DNA of 64,000 nucleotides from Clostridium sp. OF09-36 (GTDB lineage Bacteria > Bacillota > Clostridia > Lachnospirales > Lachnospiraceae), in NCBI RefSeq assembly GCF_003481985.1, contig NZ_QUMD01000001.1, positions 248,001 through 312,000 on the forward strand, read 5' to 3'. The notes beneath the pieces were generated by a model, which saw nothing but the letters and a program-made list of their open reading frames with translations, was not told the DNA's origin and searched no databases. Shown one piece after another: positions 1 to 7,694 of the stretch. The position numbers and the translations under genes are program-made. How positions within the stretch are numbered: the stretch's first letter is position 1; every line of letters starts with the position of its first letter.

Positions 1-965
1 ATCTGCTCGCCTTCTGTGTACAATCTGCGTCCGTCATTCTTTTCCAGATATTTAAGCCTCTGACCGTAGCATTTCAGAACATATTTGGTCAGCACACCAT
101 TGAACTCTGCTTCTTCAACCAGTCCGGTAAGATGGGCATAACCCTCTTTTGGTTCTCCGATACATCGCTCAATCCGCACAAATCCGGTTTTCCCGGTATC
201 AAGCTTTCTTGCTGACTGACGGTTGATTTCTTCCAGAAGCTCCTTCTGCATACGGTTGATATCCCCGATGAAATCACATACAAATTCACTTTTTGATTCG
301 TTATAGATCTCATAAGGGGTTCCAACCTGTTCTACATAACCATTGTTAAAGACTGCAATCCGGTCAGACAATGTCAGTGCCTCTTCCTGATCGTGGGTGA
401 CATATAAGGTTGTAATTCCGAGTTCCTTCTGAAGACGCTTCAGTTCCATTCGCATGTCAATTCTCAGCTTCGCATCCAGGTTGGACAACGGCTCATCCAG
501 ACAGAGGATTTTGGGCTCCAGTACAATAGCTCTGGCCAGCGCCACTCTCTGCTGCTGACCACCGGACAGATCAGCCACGTTTTTGCGCAGCTGCTCCTCC
601 GTGATCTTGATCTTGGCTGCAACCTCATGCACCTTCCGGTCGATTTCCTCCCGGGTCAGCTTTTTGACCTTCATGCCAAACGCGATATTGTCATATACCG
701 TCATTGTCGGAAAAAGTGCATAGCTCTGGAACACCATGCCAATATTTCTTTTCTCGACCGGGAGATTCGTAACGTCTTTGTCTCCCACATAAACCTTCCC
801 CTTTGACGGAGTCAGAAAGCCAACCAGTGCTCTTAAAGATGTCGTTTTTCCGCAACCGCTCGGTCCAAGAAAGGTAAAGAATTCTCCTTCTCTGATGTCA
901 AGGTTCAGATTGTCAATGGCCACAAAATCTCCATATTTAATTTCGATATTTTCATATTTTATCAT
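1..965 (-). CDS. ABC importer ATP-binding protein (FbpC/PotA type), 3' end cut by window
   Basis: The gene runs off the left edge; 321 codons are visible. Reading from the ATG at 965 gives MIKYENIEIKYGDF, then Walker A GPSGCGKTT, a Q-loop (MVFQSYALFP), signature LSGGQQQR, Walker B ILCLDEPLSNLD and H-loop YVTHDQEEA. The remaining residues, from about 235, fit the start of a TOBE/regulatory C-terminal region. This is the MalK/PotA/FbpC class of ATPase, which energises import of iron, phosphonate, spermidine or sugar. It lies 76 bp downstream of a lipoprotein binding protein on the same strand, so the two are probably one operon with the permease beyond the window. The substrate cannot be fixed from the ATPase alone; the binding protein favours the ferric-iron or 2-aminoethylphosphonate group. 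Confidence 0.93.
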   Translation of the reverse strand, partial: MIKYENIEIKYGDFVAIDNLNLDIREGEFFTFLGPSGCGKTTSLRALVGFLTPSKGKVYVGDKDVTNLPVEKRNIGMVFQSYALFPTMTVYDNIAFGMKVKKLTREEIDRKVHEVAAKIKITEEQLRKNVADLSGGQQQRVALARAIVLEPKILCLDEPLSNLDAKLRIDMRMELKRLQKELGITTLYVTHDQEEALTLSDRIAVFNNGYVEQVGTPYEIYNESKSEFVCDFIGDINRMQKELLEEINRQSARKLDTGKTGFVRIERCIGEPKEGYAHLTGLVEEAEFNGVLTKYVLKCYGQRLKYLEKNDGRRLYTEGEQ

Positions 966-1041
966 GGTGTTCTCCTAACTATGTTTCCGGCAGTGCCGCC
1001 TGTGTTTTCGCTCTCATCCAGGCACTCTGCATTTTTTATTA

Positions 1042-2145
1042 TTACTGCACGTATTCCAGTTCCGCTTTCTCAACCCAGGAGTCCACATTTTCAGCGATAA
1101 AGCTCCAGTCAAGATCCTGCGGCTTCAGAATTTCCATCATTTCCTTGATGTCGTCAGATACCTGAGCCAGTGCTTCTTTCTGGCACGGAATGGTTCCATA
1201 ATGGTTAGACCAGTCAAGCTGAACATCAGAGCTTCCCAGCCAGTTTAAAAATGCAACACAGGTATCGTACTTCTTGGTTCCGGAAGAAATTGCCAAAGAC
1301 TCTACGACAAACGGCTCGCCAACCTCCGGAGTCATGATCTGGAATTTATAATCACGCGCTTTCTGTTCCTGAAGAACACCAGATGCCCAGTGCTCATCTA
1401 ACGGTAAGCTTCCGTTGATAACATTACCGATTGCATCTTCACCACTGTCTACGATGTTGTGCGCATTACCCAGGAACTTAGAAGCGATTTCCCATCCCTC
1501 GTCAGAGATTCCCAGATCACCGTTCGGATCCGGATAACGGCTGATGATGCTGGCAAATACAGTCTTTGCAGTTCCTCCTCCCAAACGGTGTAGCTGATAC
1601 AGTCCCTTATATTCATCTTTGACCAGATCTGTCCAATCCTCCGGCATCGGACTGAAATCTGCATTTCCCATCAGAACCAGAGGTGTTGTTGTGATCGGAT
1701 AATAATATCCCTCCGGATCGATCAGGCTCTGGTCGACTCCGTCTGTCCAGTCCGGCTTCCACTGCTGTAAAAGACCATTGGCTTTTAATTTTTCGTACTC
1801 GATGTTATTCAGGCCAAAGGTAACATCGCAAAGCGGGTTATTCTTCTCAGCGATCATTCGCTCGGTAACCTCAGATGCCCCCAACGCAACCACCTCAATA
1901 TCAAAGCCTGCCTCTTTCGCTTTCTCGATCAGATACTCTGAACGTCCGTCGGTGCCGCTGTTGGTGTAGACAACCAGTTTTTCACCGGATGCATCCGAAG
2001 AAGCTGCTTCGGAAGATTCTTCTGCCGCACTGCTGTCTGCAGCTGCCGCGGTTGTACCGTCAGAGCTGCTTTTACCGCCGCAGCCTGCCAGAAGGCTTGC
2101 GCCCATTGCTGTAATCAGTGCCATTGCTAACATTCTTTTTTTCAT
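1042..2145 (-). CDS. Extracellular solute-binding lipoprotein of an ABC importer (family 1, Fe/phosphonate-like)
   Basis: The protein has 367 residues. I chose the ATG at 2145, 13 codons inside the longest open frame, because it is preceded by AGGGAGG and begins a lipoprotein signal (MKKRMLAMALITAMG then lipobox LLAGC). A low-complexity Ser/Ala/Glu linker follows, then the mature domain (KLVVYTNSGTDGRSEYL, a mid-region DVTFGLNN, and TTTPLVLMGN). This arrangement is typical of ferric-iron and 2-aminoethylphosphonate binding proteins. It captures substrate outside the membrane and hands it to a permease driven by the adjacent ATPase (1-965). A strong promoter lies just upstream (2176-2204) and a LacI-type palindrome further up. 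Iron versus phosphonate is not decided. Confidence 0.9.
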   Translation of the reverse strand: MKKRMLAMALITAMGASLLAGCGGKSSSDGTTAAAADSSAAEESSEAASSDASGEKLVVYTNSGTDGRSEYLIEKAKEAGFDIEVVALGASEVTERMIAEKNNPLCDVTFGLNNIEYEKLKANGLLQQWKPDWTDGVDQSLIDPEGYYYPITTTPLVLMGNADFSPMPEDWTDLVKDEYKGLYQLHRLGGGTAKTVFASIISRYPDPNGDLGISDEGWEIASKFLGNAHNIVDSGEDAIGNVINGSLPLDEHWASGVLQEQKARDYKFQIMTPEVGEPFVVESLAISSGTKKYDTCVAFLNWLGSSDVQLDWSNHYGTIPCQKEALAQVSDDIKEMMEILKPQDLDWSFIAENVDSWVEKAELEYVQ

Positions 2146-2175
2146 TGTAAAACCCTCCCTGTATTTGATAATCCA

Positions 2176-2204
2176 ATCATACACTGCTTTTTGAAACGTG
2201 TCAA
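2176..2204 (-). promoter_or_regulatory. Sigma-A promoter of the binding-protein/ABC operon
   Basis: On the minus strand TTGACA (2199-2204) is separated by 17 nt from TATGAT (2176-2181). Transcription would start near 2169, giving a short leader before the ATG at 2145. The rest of the 404 bp gap (2146-2549) holds AT-rich sequence, the palindrome at 2435-2450 and the terminator at 2496-2536; I see no gene in it. Confidence 0.75.
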
Positions 2205-2434
2205 TCTTATACTTGTGTATTTTGCTTCTATTTTCATTTTCTTTTTCTCTTTTATTGTGATTTTTTCATGTGTTTTCCTGGCAACTTTGTAAACAGTATA
2301 AAAATATGTACATTTTCAGAATCTATCTGGCGCCATCTCGAAACTTCTTGACAATATTCCGTACCCTGTTTCGTCCTTATCCTATCATGGTTTTCTCTTG
2401 TTTTTGATAAAATCCCAGTAAAATGTAAGTAAAT

Positions 2435-2450
2435 ATTATAACGTTATAAT
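2435..2450. promoter_or_regulatory. Perfect 16-bp palindrome with central CG, possible LacI-family operator
   Basis: ATTATAACGTTATAAT is a perfect palindrome with the central CpG usual in LacI/GalR-family operators. It lies between the terminator of the LacI-type regulator gene (2550-4726) and the promoter of the ABC binding protein (about 230 bp upstream of its -35). A link to that regulator is inference. AT-rich palindromes also arise by chance. Confidence 0.35.
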
Positions 2451-2495
2451 TTGCATCATTTAATATACGGCACTATCGCTGCCCGACAGACAAAA

Positions 2496-2536
2496 AAAGA
2501 GAGCAGAACCTTTCTTTTCATTGTTCTGCTCTCTTT
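2496..2536 (-). terminator. Rho-independent terminator of the LacI-SBP gene
   Basis: A perfect 14-bp stem (2496-2509 with 2523-2536, core AGAGAGCAGAAC) and a 13-nt loop are followed on the minus strand by a T-rich tract. The stem begins 14 nt past the stop at 2550. Confidence 0.85.
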
Positions 2537-2549
2537 GCGCCACGCACTG

Positions 2550-4726
2550 CTAAACAGCTGTGTTAATTTCTTCATCTACCAGCTGCTGGGCCCGGTTTAG
2601 GGATTCCTCCACCGGCAAAAATCCCATCAGTACATTTTCCACCGCCATACCAAGAATATTTAAAAACTTGGTCTCATTAAATGTCTTGTCAGAATCTGCC
2701 GGAATCCTCTGGGTATGGGATTTGCCGAAACAATCCTTTGACAGCTCCAGCCATGGAAAAACATCAATAATATGGTATTTACTGTATGTTTTGATGCTGG
2801 GAGAAACACTTCCCAGAGCTGCCATGCCAGAAGCCACCGGGTCGCTGGTCAGCCACTTTATAAAAGCAAGCGCATCCTGCTTGCAGCTGCTGTTTTTCGA
2901 AATGCCAATCGTGCCTCCGCCGTAGATTGGATTGCGTCCCGGCACCATGGCAACTCCGATATTACCGACAACCCTGGAGCCTGCTCCCAGAATTTCTGAT
3001 GCATAGTTACTGAAATTGATCATCATGGCCAGCTTCCCCTCCGCAAAATCCTTTGCTGAGGTCGTCCACCATCTGACAACCTTCTTGTCAGAATACCGTT
3101 TTGCCGTCACCAGCTCCTCGAGGGCCTGAATTCCAGCCTGGTCATTGATCACCACTCTTCCGTCCTTTTCATAAAGATGCTTTTTATGGCTGAACAGCCT
3201 TGTCAGAAATTCCGTTGCCGTAACACCCAGATTTCCCAATGTCAGATTTGAATAGTAATTCTGCTCCAGATGTTCATTTTCCGCAAAAAATTCTGCAATC
3301 TGATTGTACTCTGTAAAGCTTTTCGGCACCTTCAATTCTGAATGATACGTTTCGCTGTAAAGTCTCCGCACGGCAGTGTTTTCAAAGAGATCTTTTCTGT
3401 AAAACAGAAGCTGCGTGCTCGGTGTAACCGGAAGCGCATAGGCTCTGCCGTGCACCACAGAATACTTTTTGATCAGAGACGGAATATATTCCTGATAGCA
3501 GGAGCCAATATCTGCGTCAATTTCGTCCAGCGGTACCAGAATGCGCTCCGCCAGCCACGACAGCCAGGTAACATCCAGGCGGAAAATATCATAGACATCC
3601 TTTTTCTCTGCTTTCAGAAACTGTTCATAAATATCGTCATAAGCATAGACATCAAACAGGATCTGTGTACCGGTTTCTTTTGTATAAAGCCTTGCGAGTC
3701 CCTTTAAGATCATAGTCTCCGGGCTGTCAATCGTAAGGATGCGCAGCTGCTTTACCGGCCTGCTGCCACACTCCATCTGATTCCACAGGCGAAATCCATC
3801 ATTTTCAAAAAGCTGCTCCGGCTGTGCCTGCTTCTCACCGCTTTCTCCAATGAGTGTTTCTGCAACAGCCCGCCCCAGCAGGCCGTAATTCAGTTCATAT
3901 TTCCGGTAATCCTGCTCCGGAAGTGATGTCACGGAAGATAGCGTAAAAATCGGAATTGGCTGCTCAAGAGAAAAATTCTCCACCACATGCCGGATTTTTT
4001 CTGCAAACCGTATATTACTTGTCACCACAGCATCATAATCCTCTTCCTTCATCAAAAGATCGATCATGGAATGAGAAACACGGCGGTTATCTGTTGTAAT
4101 ATGTGTATATTTTACTTTTCCACCACGGAACCGGCTGCACAGTCCTCTGCTGAAATCATGCTCATTGGAAAAGCGCATGGATCTGTGATGACTGCAATGC
4201 GATGAAAATCCTCTGAGATCACTTTTTCAGCAATCCGTTTTCCTGCCAGTTCATAATCAAATCCAAAATACGGATAATGTTCTGCCCCGTGCCGTTCGAC
4301 AAAACACAGGTTTTCAAATCCGGCATAGGCTTCCCTGCACTCTTCCTGATTCATGCAGGTGACTGCTGCAACTCCAAATGCCATCACTGCCTTAGCTCTC
4401 TGGAGCATATCATATTCGCTTTTGCGATTATTATTTGTAACCAATAACTCTACAATAAACCCCCGGACCTCTGCATAATTTTTCAGGCAATAATAAAAAT
4501 CCCGATAATTCCGGTTTTCCATGGAAGGGACGATCACACAGATGATATTTCCGCTTCCCTTGCGAAGAATCCTGGCCCTTTCATTTATCGTATAGCCCAG
4601 CCTGCGCGCTGCTTCTTCCACCGCACGGATTTTTTCGCTACTGACATTTCCCTTACCGTTTAAAACATTCGACGCTGTTCCCTGTGACACTCCTGCAAGC
4701 TTTGCAACATCGATGATCGTTGCCAT
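2550..4726 (-). CDS. LacI-family regulator fused to an ABC-type solute-binding domain (one frameshift)
   Basis: Two overlapping frames (2550-4178 and 4112-4726) form one protein of about 725 residues. Residues 1-60 are a LacI helix-turn-helix (MATIIDVAKLAGVSQGTASN). Residues 60 to about 300 are a periplasmic-binding-like sensor. From about 325 to the end there is a family-1/8 solute-binding protein fold (RILTIDSPETMILKGLARLY, NIGVAMVPGR, ALAFIKWLTSD). There is no signal peptide, so the binding domain should act in the cytoplasm as a ligand sensor. The frame breaks near 4179: one extra C in GATCC-ATG joins HRIAVITDP to MRFSNEHDFS in normal LacI alignment. A sequencing error is the likely cause. 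It has its own promoter and terminator, next to an ABC importer that it may control. Confidence 0.8.
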
Positions 4727-4757
4727 CTTCTCCCCCCTGACATTCTGCTTTTATCGT

Positions 4758-4809
4758 AACTGTTCATCCGCATATCCGTGCAGCAAAGGCACAGGTCTGC
4801 TGAACAGTT
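4758..4809. repeat. Intergenic inverted repeat, TGTTCA/TGAACA family (copy 1)
   Basis: AACTGTTCA (4758-4766) and TGAACAGTT (4801-4809) are perfect complements around a 34-nt spacer. They lie in the leader of the LacI-SBP gene. Related copies occur at 14322, 25497, 25607, 27176, 32474 and 58657. Confidence 0.6.
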
Positions 4810-4822
4810 TCCTTTTATCCAT

Positions 4823-4851
4823 ATTGTAGCAACCCGCTGTGCAAAAAACAA
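4823..4851 (-). promoter_or_regulatory. Promoter of the LacI-SBP regulator gene
   Basis: On the minus strand TTGTTT (4846-4851), a 17-nt spacer and TACAAT (4823-4828). The regulator ATG is at 4726, so the leader of about 90 nt contains repeat copy 1. Confidence 0.6.
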
Positions 4852-4865
4852 GAATGACTTCCGGA

Positions 4866-4894
4866 TTTACAAACTGCGCTACAAATTATATAAT
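4866..4894 (+). promoter_or_regulatory. Promoter of the AGCS symporter gene
   Basis: TTTACA (4866-4871), 17 nt, TATAAT (4889-4894). The predicted start is at about 4901-4906, right before the hairpin at 4907-4932. The promoter is divergent from that of the LacI-SBP gene. Confidence 0.75.
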
Positions 4895-4906
4895 AGAGCC
4901 ATTACA

Positions 4907-4932
4907 GCAGCTGCGCCTCCCTGCGCAGCTGC
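4907..4932 (+). other. Perfect 5'-terminal mRNA hairpin
   Basis: GCAGCTGCGC (4907-4916), loop CTCCCT, GCGCAGCTGC (4923-4932). It would form at the extreme 5' end of the symporter transcript. Such a cap could stabilise the mRNA; no antiterminator or T-tract is visible. Confidence 0.55.
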
Positions 4933-4962
4933 CAAAACATGATTCAGAAAGGATTTTTACCA

Positions 4963-6351
4963 TTGATTACAAAGCTCATTGAAACCGTTTATGCCTTTTT
5001 GTGGGGTGATCTGTTTACCCTTCCGGTCATGGGAAGCTCTGTGGGCATCTCCCTGATGCTTCTGCTGCTCATCCCGGCCGGAGTCTACTTTACCATCCGT
5101 ACCCGGCTGCTTCCGGTTCGCCTGTTCTCTGACATGATGAAAGCCCTGAAAGAGAAAAAAGAAACGCCGGACAGCCTGTCCTCATTTCAGACGCTCATCA
5201 TCTCCACTGCCACCCGTGTTGGCATGGGAAATCTGGTAGGCGTCGTAGCTGCAGTTTCCCTGGGTGGTGCCGGTGCCGTATTCTGGATGTGGGTGACTGC
5301 CCTTCTCGGTGCTTCTACTGCCTTTGTAGAAGCTGCTCTGGCACAAAAATACAAAGAACCGGACCCTCTTTACGGCGGCTATCACGGAGGACCGGCTTAC
5401 TACATTCACCATTTTGTCGAAGCAAAAACCGGAAAAACCCTCAGACATTCCCTGACTGCCTCCCTATTTGCCATCTCCGGCCTGATCTGCTGGTGCGGCA
5501 TCAGCCAGGTAATCAGCAATTCCGTAAGCTCTGCTTTTGCCAACGCATTCCGGATTCCGCCTATCGTCACCACGATCCTTCTGGTATTACTGGCTGCAGT
5601 CATTGTGCTTCGGAAAAACGCAACCATAAAAGTTCTGGATATTATGGTTCCGATCATGGCGGTTGGTTTTTTCCTGCTTACATTGTTCATCATCCTGGTC
5701 AATCTGCCAAAGCTTCCGTCCGTATTCAGCCGTATCTTTTCAGAGGCCTTCGGCATGCGTCAAGCGGTATCCGGCGGTTTCGGAGCTGTTCTTATGAACG
5801 GGGTCAAGCGCGGTCTGTTTTCCAATGAAGCTGGTTCCGGCTCCGCTCCCTGCGCGGCTGCCGCCGCCCAGAGCAAAGATCCGGTCCATACCGGTCTGAC
5901 CCAGTCGCTTGGCGTTCTGATTGACACCCTTGTAATCTGCAGCTGCACTGCCATGATCATGCTGCTGGTTCCGGAAGAGCTGACAGGCGGCCTTACCGGC
6001 ATGGATCTCCTGCAGACCGCCATGCAGTACCACCTGGGATATGCCGGTGTCATTTTTATTGCAGTGACCCTGGCTTTGTTCAGCTTCTCCACCTTCATCG
6101 GCATTCTCTTCTACGCCCGTTCCAACGTGGCATACCTCTTTGGAAACCGCTGGTGTTATCAGACTGCCTACAAGGTGCTGGCTCTCATCATGCTGTTTAT
6201 CGGTGGCCTTGAGCAGTATACGGTTGTCTGGGATCTGGGCGATGTAGGAATCGGACTTATGACACTGTTTAACATTGCAGTACTGTATCCGATGTCAAAA
6301 GAAGCACTGGAATTGTTGAAGCAGTATGAAGAGAAGAAACATTTGCAGTAA
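4963..6351 (+). CDS. Sodium:alanine/glycine symporter (AGCS family)
   Basis: A polytopic membrane protein of about 462 residues that imports small neutral amino acids with sodium. Diagnostic stretches are SSFQTLIISTATRVGMGNLVG, then KYKEPDPLYGGYHGGPAYYI, and GLFSNEAGSGSAPCAAAAA, all AGCS hallmarks; about ten hydrophobic segments follow in order. An in-frame ATG at 4939 has no purine-rich site before it, whereas the TTG at 4963 sits 9 nt after AGAAAGGA, so I prefer the TTG start (the ATG would add 8 residues). Its own promoter and a 5' hairpin lie upstream. A LysE-type amino-acid exporter follows 77 bp downstream, so import and export of amino acids are encoded side by side. Confidence 0.93.
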   Translation: MITKLIETVYAFLWGDLFTLPVMGSSVGISLMLLLLIPAGVYFTIRTRLLPVRLFSDMMKALKEKKETPDSLSSFQTLIISTATRVGMGNLVGVVAAVSLGGAGAVFWMWVTALLGASTAFVEAALAQKYKEPDPLYGGYHGGPAYYIHHFVEAKTGKTLRHSLTASLFAISGLICWCGISQVISNSVSSAFANAFRIPPIVTTILLVLLAAVIVLRKNATIKVLDIMVPIMAVGFFLLTLFIILVNLPKLPSVFSRIFSEAFGMRQAVSGGFGAVLMNGVKRGLFSNEAGSGSAPCAAAAAQSKDPVHTGLTQSLGVLIDTLVICSCTAMIMLLVPEELTGGLTGMDLLQTAMQYHLGYAGVIFIAVTLALFSFSTFIGILFYARSNVAYLFGNRWCYQTAYKVLALIMLFIGGLEQYTVVWDLGDVGIGLMTLFNIAVLYPMSKEALELLKQYEEKKHLQ

Positions 6352-6428
6352 TTACTAGAATATGAAACAATTATAAAGTTTATAAATACAGAATTTATAG
6401 AGATTCAAGAAAAAAGGGGGAATCATTC

Positions 6429-7020
6429 ATGCCGCTGTCTGTCCTGATCGAGATGACCATTTCCGCCATTCTCACCGTGTGGTCACCGGGCCCCAACAAT
6501 ATCCTGTTGCTTTCCACGGCAAGCAAGTACGGGGTGTCCGGCAATCTGCGTTTTATGACAGGCATCTGGAGCGGTTCCCTCACGCTGATGTGCCTTTCCG
6601 GGCTTTTTTGCAGCACGCTCGGCACGGTGATCCCGGGAATCCAGCCTGTGATGAAGTATCTGGGAGCTGCCTATATTTTGTATCTGCCTGGCAGACTTTA
6701 AAGCGGCGTCCGCCCTCCGGCCAGACGCAGGAGAAAAAGCCCACCTGGCTGATGGGCTTTTTCCTGCAATTAGTCAATGTAAAGATCATCATTTACGGAC
6801 TTACCATGTTTTCCGCGTACATCCTGCCTTACGAATCCAGAAGTTACATGCTCTTTTTCTTTGCCGTTTATCTGATGGTCCTTGGCGCACTCGGAAATCT
6901 GATCTGGGCCTTTGCGGGAAATGTGCTGAAGCGGTTCTACACCAGCTGCTATAGCTGATGAACGCTGTTATGGCATTGCTGCTGGTGTGGTGTTCGCTGC
7001 GGATCATAGGTGTGTTGTAA
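6429..7020 (+). pseudogene. LysE/RhtB-family amino-acid exporter, broken by two frameshifts
   Basis: Three successive reading frames are needed. The first (from ATG 6429, after a GGGGG site) gives MPLSVLIEMTISAILTVWSPGPNN, the LysE signature. The second carries AWQTLKRR and LVNVKIIIYGLTMFSAYI. The third ends MNAVMALLLVWCSLRIIGVL at 7020. One missing G near 6686 (CTG-GCC-TGG) and one missing G near 6954 (AGG-CTG) restore a single protein of about 197 residues, normal for the family. It would export amino acids. Because essential genes here show the same kind of break, the gene is probably intact in the organism. Its 3' end overlaps the convergent siroheme gene by 17 bp. Confidence 0.75.
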
Positions 7021-7528
7021 TCCACTCCCGCAATCCGGCAGCCACCCTCTTCACCAGACCATGATTCTTCCCACCTGCATTGATCCCGATCACAACCAAA
7101 TCGTTTCGCACAATGGCAGGAAACTGGAAATCACACTGGTTCTGGTCACCGGCATGGTTGACCGGAATGCCGCGTTCATGGCAAAGACGTGCAATTTCAT
7201 CGTTCACAGCCGAGTTATTGGTTGCTGCAATAACCAGAAATGCCTGTTCCAGATCCTGTTCTGTAAAAACGCGGCGTTTCCAGGTCAGAAGTCCTTTCTC
7301 CGCAAGTGCCGGAACCGGAACGATTCTACATTCCCCGATGGATTGTTGATTCTTGTCTGATTGGTCTGAAAACTCATTATTTTCCTCCGGTGCCACCACC
7401 GTCACATCCGCGCCAAATTCCACCAAAGCCGTGGCGCGCCGGGCCGCAATCTTCCCGGCTCCTGCAATCAGTATCTTTTTCCCGCGCAAATCTACAAATA
7501 GCGGGAAATATCCTGTATCATATCCCAT
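7004..7528 (-). CDS. Precorrin-2 dehydrogenase (siroheme synthase N-terminal type)
   Basis: A 174-residue NAD-binding protein: MGYDTGYFPLFVDLRGKKIL, then GAGKIAARRATALVEFGADV, AATNNSAVNDEIARLCHERG and a VNHAGDQNQCDFQFPAIV motif. These are typical of the CysG-N/Met8/SirC family that oxidises precorrin-2 to sirohydrochlorin. I chose the ATG at 7528 because GGAGG lies 5 nt upstream; the frame stays open back to 7714 but that stretch does not resemble protein. A hydrophilic insert of about 20 residues (EENNEFSDQSDKNQQ) follows the Rossmann motif. It is downstream of the HemC-CobA-HemD fusion, so together they go from porphobilinogen to sirohydrochlorin; a ferrochelatase is not in the window. Confidence 0.88.
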   Translation of the reverse strand: MGYDTGYFPLFVDLRGKKILIAGAGKIAARRATALVEFGADVTVVAPEENNEFSDQSDKNQQSIGECRIVPVPALAEKGLLTWKRRVFTEQDLEQAFLVIAATNNSAVNDEIARLCHERGIPVNHAGDQNQCDFQFPAIVRNDLVVIGINAGGKNHGLVKRVAAGLREWITTHL

Positions 7529-7694
7529 CTTTTCCTCCATGTTACTGTTTCCGCGTCCTGCAAACGAGTGTGCCATGCAGCCACCTGACAGACCATCGTT
7601 CCCTCCGTGTTGCTCTTTCCACGCTGCACAGCCAGCAGCTGCCGGAATTCTATAACCGCTGTCCCTGCAGCTGCTGTTTTTTGTTTCAGACAGC

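Noticed and set aside
4112..4178. Programmed ribosomal frameshift in the LacI-SBP gene
   Set aside because: No slippery heptamer or stimulatory structure is visible, and the same one-base loss pattern hits rpoB, rpoC and murI, so a sequence error is simpler.
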